A stretch of 64,000 bases of DNA, taken from Paenibacillus sp. FSL K6-3182 (GTDB taxonomy: Bacteria > Bacillota > Bacilli > Paenibacillales > Paenibacillaceae). A model generated the notes under the pieces. It ran no database searches. It was not told the DNA's origin and saw only the letters and a program-made list of their open reading frames with translations. Numbering within the stretch: position 1 is the stretch's first letter; the number at the start of each line of letters is the position of its first letter. The DNA lies in NCBI RefSeq assembly GCF_037976325.1, contig NZ_CP150265.1:4397501-4461500 (forward strand). The letters are read 5' to 3'. Positions 61,561 to 64,000 of this stretch are shown here, piece after piece. Position numbers and translations under genes: made by a program.

Positions 61561-62988
61561 TTAGAACGATATCGCTCTATCATCTACGGCGAGCATCGCT
61601 TCTCCCAGCGCCTCTGAAAGCGTCGGATGAGGATGGATCATTTGGCCAACTTCCCAAGGTGTTGCGTTCAGAATTCCAGCGAGTGCTGCTTCTGATATTA
61701 GATCCGTTGCATGAGCACCAATCATATGAACACCAACAATATCGTTGGTCTTCCGATCAGCGATTACCTTGACGAATCCTTCTTTCTCTCCTAAAACAAT
61801 AGCCTTGCCAATCGCTTGAAACGGAATTTTACCCGTCTTGATGTCATGCCCTTTCGCGCGTGCTCCATCCTCTGTCAAGCCGTAAGAAGCAATTTCCGGA
61901 CGGGAATAGATGCACCTTGGTATCAAATGAGCCTCAATCGCAACGGGTTTCTCACCGCAAATATGCTCAGCAGCAATTAAGCCCTCATGCGCAGCAGCAT
62001 GAGCGAGCTGAACACCGCCAATAACATCGCCAATGGCATAAATATGCGGCTCGCTCGTTTGACCGAACGCATTGACCTCGATCACACCGCCCGATGTGCG
62101 AACATCGGTATTTTCAAGGCCCATGTTTTCCACATTCGCTTGGCGTCCTACGGATACCAATAGCTTTTCTGCAGTCAATATGACATCACCGTCTTGCGTA
62201 GCTGCAACGATAGACACTTCACCGTTTTCGCCTTTGTATTGATCGGTCTGCAGTTGAACGCCAGTCAGCACACGTACACCACGTCCGCGCAGCACTCTTG
62301 TCAGCTCAGCTGAGACCTCTGTATCTTCACCAGGCAAAAGGCGGGAGCCCGCTTCTACCAAAATAACTTGTACGCCAAAATCATGCAGAAGTGAAGCCCA
62401 TTCAACGCCGATAACCCCGCCGCCGACAATAATAACGGATTTAGGCAGTTTGTCCATAACTAACGCTTCATCACTGGTCATTATATATTCGCCGTCTGGT
62501 GTTAAACCTGGCAATGTACGAGGACGAGATCCTGTAGCAATAATGAGATTAGTGGATACAACCGATTCCATTTCACCGTCCGGCAGCTCAACGGCTAATG
62601 AGCCACTTTTTGGAGAGAAGATTGAAGGACCGATGACTCTTCCCTTGCCTTGAATAATTTGAATGCCATTCTTTTTCATTAGGCTTTGAAGTCCACGATA
62701 GAGCTGCTCTACGGTTTGATCCTTACGCTCTTGTACTTTGCCATAGTTGAGTGATATCGCTCCATCAGCTACTTGGATGCCAAATGAGCTTGCTTCAAGC
62801 AGCGTTGAGTATACCTCAGCGCTCCGGAGCAGCGATTTACTCGGAATACATCCTTTATGTAGGCATGTGCCGCCAAGCTTGTCCATTTCGATAATGGCAA
62901 CCGATTTTCCTAGTTGTGCAGCACGAATGGCTGCTGTATAACCGCCAGGCCCGCCTCCGAGCACTGCTACATCTACCTGTATAGCCAT
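61561..62988 (-). CDS. lpdV: Dihydrolipoyl dehydrogenase (E3)
   Basis: Flavoprotein that reoxidises lipoate on E2. The 475-aa protein has the FAD motif VLGGGPGGYTAAIRAAQLG, the redox disulfide GGTCLHKGCIPSK (Cys about residues 42 and 47), the NAD Rossmann motif IIVGGGVIGVEWASLL and the C-terminal active His-Glu pair in HPHPTLSEALGEA. First gene of the operon. The ATG follows AGAAGGGAA. Confidence 0.95.
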   Translation of the reverse strand: MAIQVDVAVLGGGPGGYTAAIRAAQLGKSVAIIEMDKLGGTCLHKGCIPSKSLLRSAEVYSTLLEASSFGIQVADGAISLNYGKVQERKDQTVEQLYRGLQSLMKKNGIQIIQGKGRVIGPSIFSPKSGSLAVELPDGEMESVVSTNLIIATGSRPRTLPGLTPDGEYIMTSDEALVMDKLPKSVIIVGGGVIGVEWASLLHDFGVQVILVEAGSRLLPGEDTEVSAELTRVLRGRGVRVLTGVQLQTDQYKGENGEVSIVAATQDGDVILTAEKLLVSVGRQANVENMGLENTDVRTSGGVIEVNAFGQTSEPHIYAIGDVIGGVQLAHAAAHEGLIAAEHICGEKPVAIEAHLIPRCIYSRPEIASYGLTEDGARAKGHDIKTGKIPFQAIGKAIVLGEKEGFVKVIADRKTNDIVGVHMIGAHATDLISEAALAGILNATPWEVGQMIHPHPTLSEALGEAMLAVDDRAISF

Positions 62989-63132
62989 AAAATCATTCCC
63001 TTCTAATAACCATAACTATATACTTTTTTTGCCTATTCATATAACTCTCAAAGATGCCCATTCGCATTGTAACATGTCATCCATCCCTATTGTACCTGTT
63101 TTTAATGACGAAAACATCGTCGTTTTACGAAA

Positions 63133-63161
63133 TAGACACTCTACACGTAAAAAGGTATGAT
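63133..63161 (+). promoter_or_regulatory. Sigma-A promoter of the DUF2627 gene
   Basis: TAGACA, then 17 bases, then TATGAT: one mismatch in each hexamer from the vegetative consensus. The predicted start lies about 35 bases before the start codon. Confidence 0.6.
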
Positions 63162-63204
63162 AGAGCTAACTGTATATTTTGACCGATAAGGAGACACTGT
63201 ATTT

Positions 63205-63498
63205 ATGAAATTAGTTGCTGCTCGCTTTATTGCAATCCTCATGCTCGTTATTCCAGGCTTACTTGCTTGCTTCGGTTTTCTGAAAATGAAAGATTCGGTA
63301 TTCGTGTATTTCTCTGAATTCGGAAATGAAACCATTACGCCAGATTTTGAATGGCTCAAATTTTTACTTGGATTTATAATGTTCGCTGCAGGTGCAGGTT
63401 TTATCGCGGGCTGGACTTTTTTTCGTGACCGCAAACGGAACTACGTTGCTCCTAGGTTCAAGCAGAAACGTCCTCGTCCGCCAAAGCCACAAAGCTAG
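63205..63498 (+). CDS. yqzF: DUF2627 membrane protein (YqzF-like)
   Basis: A 97-residue protein with two membrane helices (about residues 5-26, ARFIAILMLVIPGLLACFGF, and about 50-72, LLGFIMFAAGAGFIAGWTFF) and a basic, proline-rich tail ending RPRPPKPQS. Size and layout match DUF2627/YqzF, located near the bkd genes in B. subtilis. The ATG follows AAGGAG. Function is unknown. Confidence 0.8.
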   Translation: MKLVAARFIAILMLVIPGLLACFGFLKMKDSVFVYFSEFGNETITPDFEWLKFLLGFIMFAAGAGFIAGWTFFRDRKRNYVAPRFKQKRPRPPKPQS

Positions 63499-63519
63499 TT
63501 TTATACAACAATCATAATT

Positions 63520-63568
63520 AAAACCGCTCATGTTCGGATCGTTTTGATCCTAGCTTGGCGGTTTTTTT
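63520..63568 (+). terminator. Terminator of the DUF2627 gene
   Basis: AAACCGC pairs with GCGGTTT outside an inner GGATC-GTTTT-GATCC stem, with seven T following on the plus strand. It lies 20 bases after the stop codon and stands between two converging genes. Confidence 0.8.
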
Positions 63569-63589
63569 GTATGATGAATTCGCAAAAAA

Positions 63590-64000
63590 CTAGGTATAAT
63601 CCACGTAATCAAGCATTTGCGCATACGCTTTTGGAACCATATACGAAGCTGCCAGCTCCGTCTTATCAGACATAAGAAACATTCTAACGAGTGAGCTGCT
63701 CGTTTGCATGTAATGCGTGTATGGAGATAAATAAATCGTATCCGCCAACGTAGTATTACGAATATATTGCTCAAGCTGCAGTTCATATTCTAGGTCAGTT
63801 GCATTTCTAATTCCCCGTATGACCACGTTAATATCATGCTCATTTATATAGTCAGCCACAATGCCTTCATAAGGAATAATATGGATTTTATCATCCTTTG
63901 GCACAGATAAAGCGACAAGCTCCGTACGCTGCTCAATCGTAAAATGATGTTTTTTTGATCGATTATTGGCGACTATAATATGAACCTCACTAAATAATTG
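63590..64000 (-). CDS. CoaD-like nucleotidyltransferase, N-terminus cut by window edge
   Basis: The last 136 residues are visible. They resemble phosphopantetheine adenylyltransferase: VHIIVANNRSKKHHFTIEQR, VVIRGIRNATDLEYELQLEQ (compare RGLRxxxDFEYE of CoaD) and TSSSLVRMFL (compare ISSSxVR). Several positions differ, notably the THYMQT segment before the SSS motif and an unusual C-terminus ending MLDYVDYT. It may be CoaD or a paralogue for another substrate. The HxGH motif lies outside the window. Confidence 0.75.
   Translation of the reverse strand, partial: QLFSEVHIIVANNRSKKHHFTIEQRTELVALSVPKDDKIHIIPYEGIVADYINEHDINVVIRGIRNATDLEYELQLEQYIRNTTLADTIYLSPYTHYMQTSSSLVRMFLMSDKTELAASYMVPKAYAQMLDYVDYT

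Overview
The window looks like chromosomal backbone of an endospore-forming, low-to-mid G+C Firmicute, most likely Paenibacillus or a close relative in the Paenibacillaceae. The evidence is gene content (spoIIA-sigF, spoVA, spmAB-dacB, spoIIM, spoVIF, gerW, ypeB, mciZ) and a gene order that follows Bacillus subtilis in blocks: der-gpsA, ypfD-cmk-ypfB-ypfA-ypeB-prsW-gudB, resABCDE, spmAB-dacB, scpAB, the rib operon, lysA-spoVA-sigF-dacF, pdp/punA/deoB-xerD-fur-spoIIM, nudF-mciZ and bkd. Most genes are on the minus strand. No rRNA, tRNA, IS element, prophage or CRISPR array was found. The species assignment is inference.

Layout on the minus strand unless noted. 0-9 kb: partial 2Fe-2S ferredoxin, DUF2768, spoVIF, gpsA, plsY, der, a YIEGIA spore-envelope set (capping subunit, seaA, yphA), S1-domain protein, plsC, cmk. 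9-19.7 kb: a PilZ protein, ypeB without an adjacent sleB, a small Cys-rich protein, prsW, gudB, a MecA paralogue; then plus-strand polysaccharide deacetylase, a plus-strand hypothetical and plus-strand serA behind a hairpin-rich leader. 19.7-31.4 kb: resEDCBA, rluB, spmAB-dacB, gerW, ytfI, scpAB. 31.4-37.7 kb: ribH-ribBA-ribE-ribD under an FMN riboswitch, ppiB, lysA. 37.8-43.8 kb: spoVAF/AB/AA, the sigF operon with sigma-H- and sigma-G-like promoters, dacF. 44-53 kb: pdp, a Spo0E-like gene, punA, deoB, xerD, yqzK, ald, plus-strand subtilase, fur, spoIIM. 53-55 kb: about 2 kb without genes but full of repeats. 55-64 kb: nudF, plus-strand mciZ, a YqjE-type peptidase, plus-strand Prli42-like peptide, lipB, a complete 2-oxoacid dehydrogenase operon, plus-strand DUF2627 and a partial CoaD-like gene.

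Several groups work together. ResA/B/C build cytochrome c and ResD/E control respiration. The riboflavin genes answer to FMN through a riboswitch whose terminator also carries the ribD ribosome site. SpoIIAA/AB/SigF, SpoIIM, SpmA/B with DacB, SpoVA, GerW, YpeB and MciZ serve sporulation or germination. Pdp/PunA/DeoB salvage nucleosides. LipB lies directly after the E2 gene of the 2-oxoacid dehydrogenase that needs lipoate.

The least ordinary content is small or non-coding: a 42-codon hydrophobic ORF with a strong ribosome site at the head of the spoIIA operon; five 39-bp palindromic tandem repeats before dacF; a structured ~150-bp dispersed repeat (one copy inside the rib operon, three near 53 kb); an 8-bp-periodic satellite of about 54 units at 54.5-54.9 kb; a terminator-like hairpin in the serA leader; and an XerD lacking the usual active-site lysine. 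I did not find a clear new multi-gene defence or mobile system.
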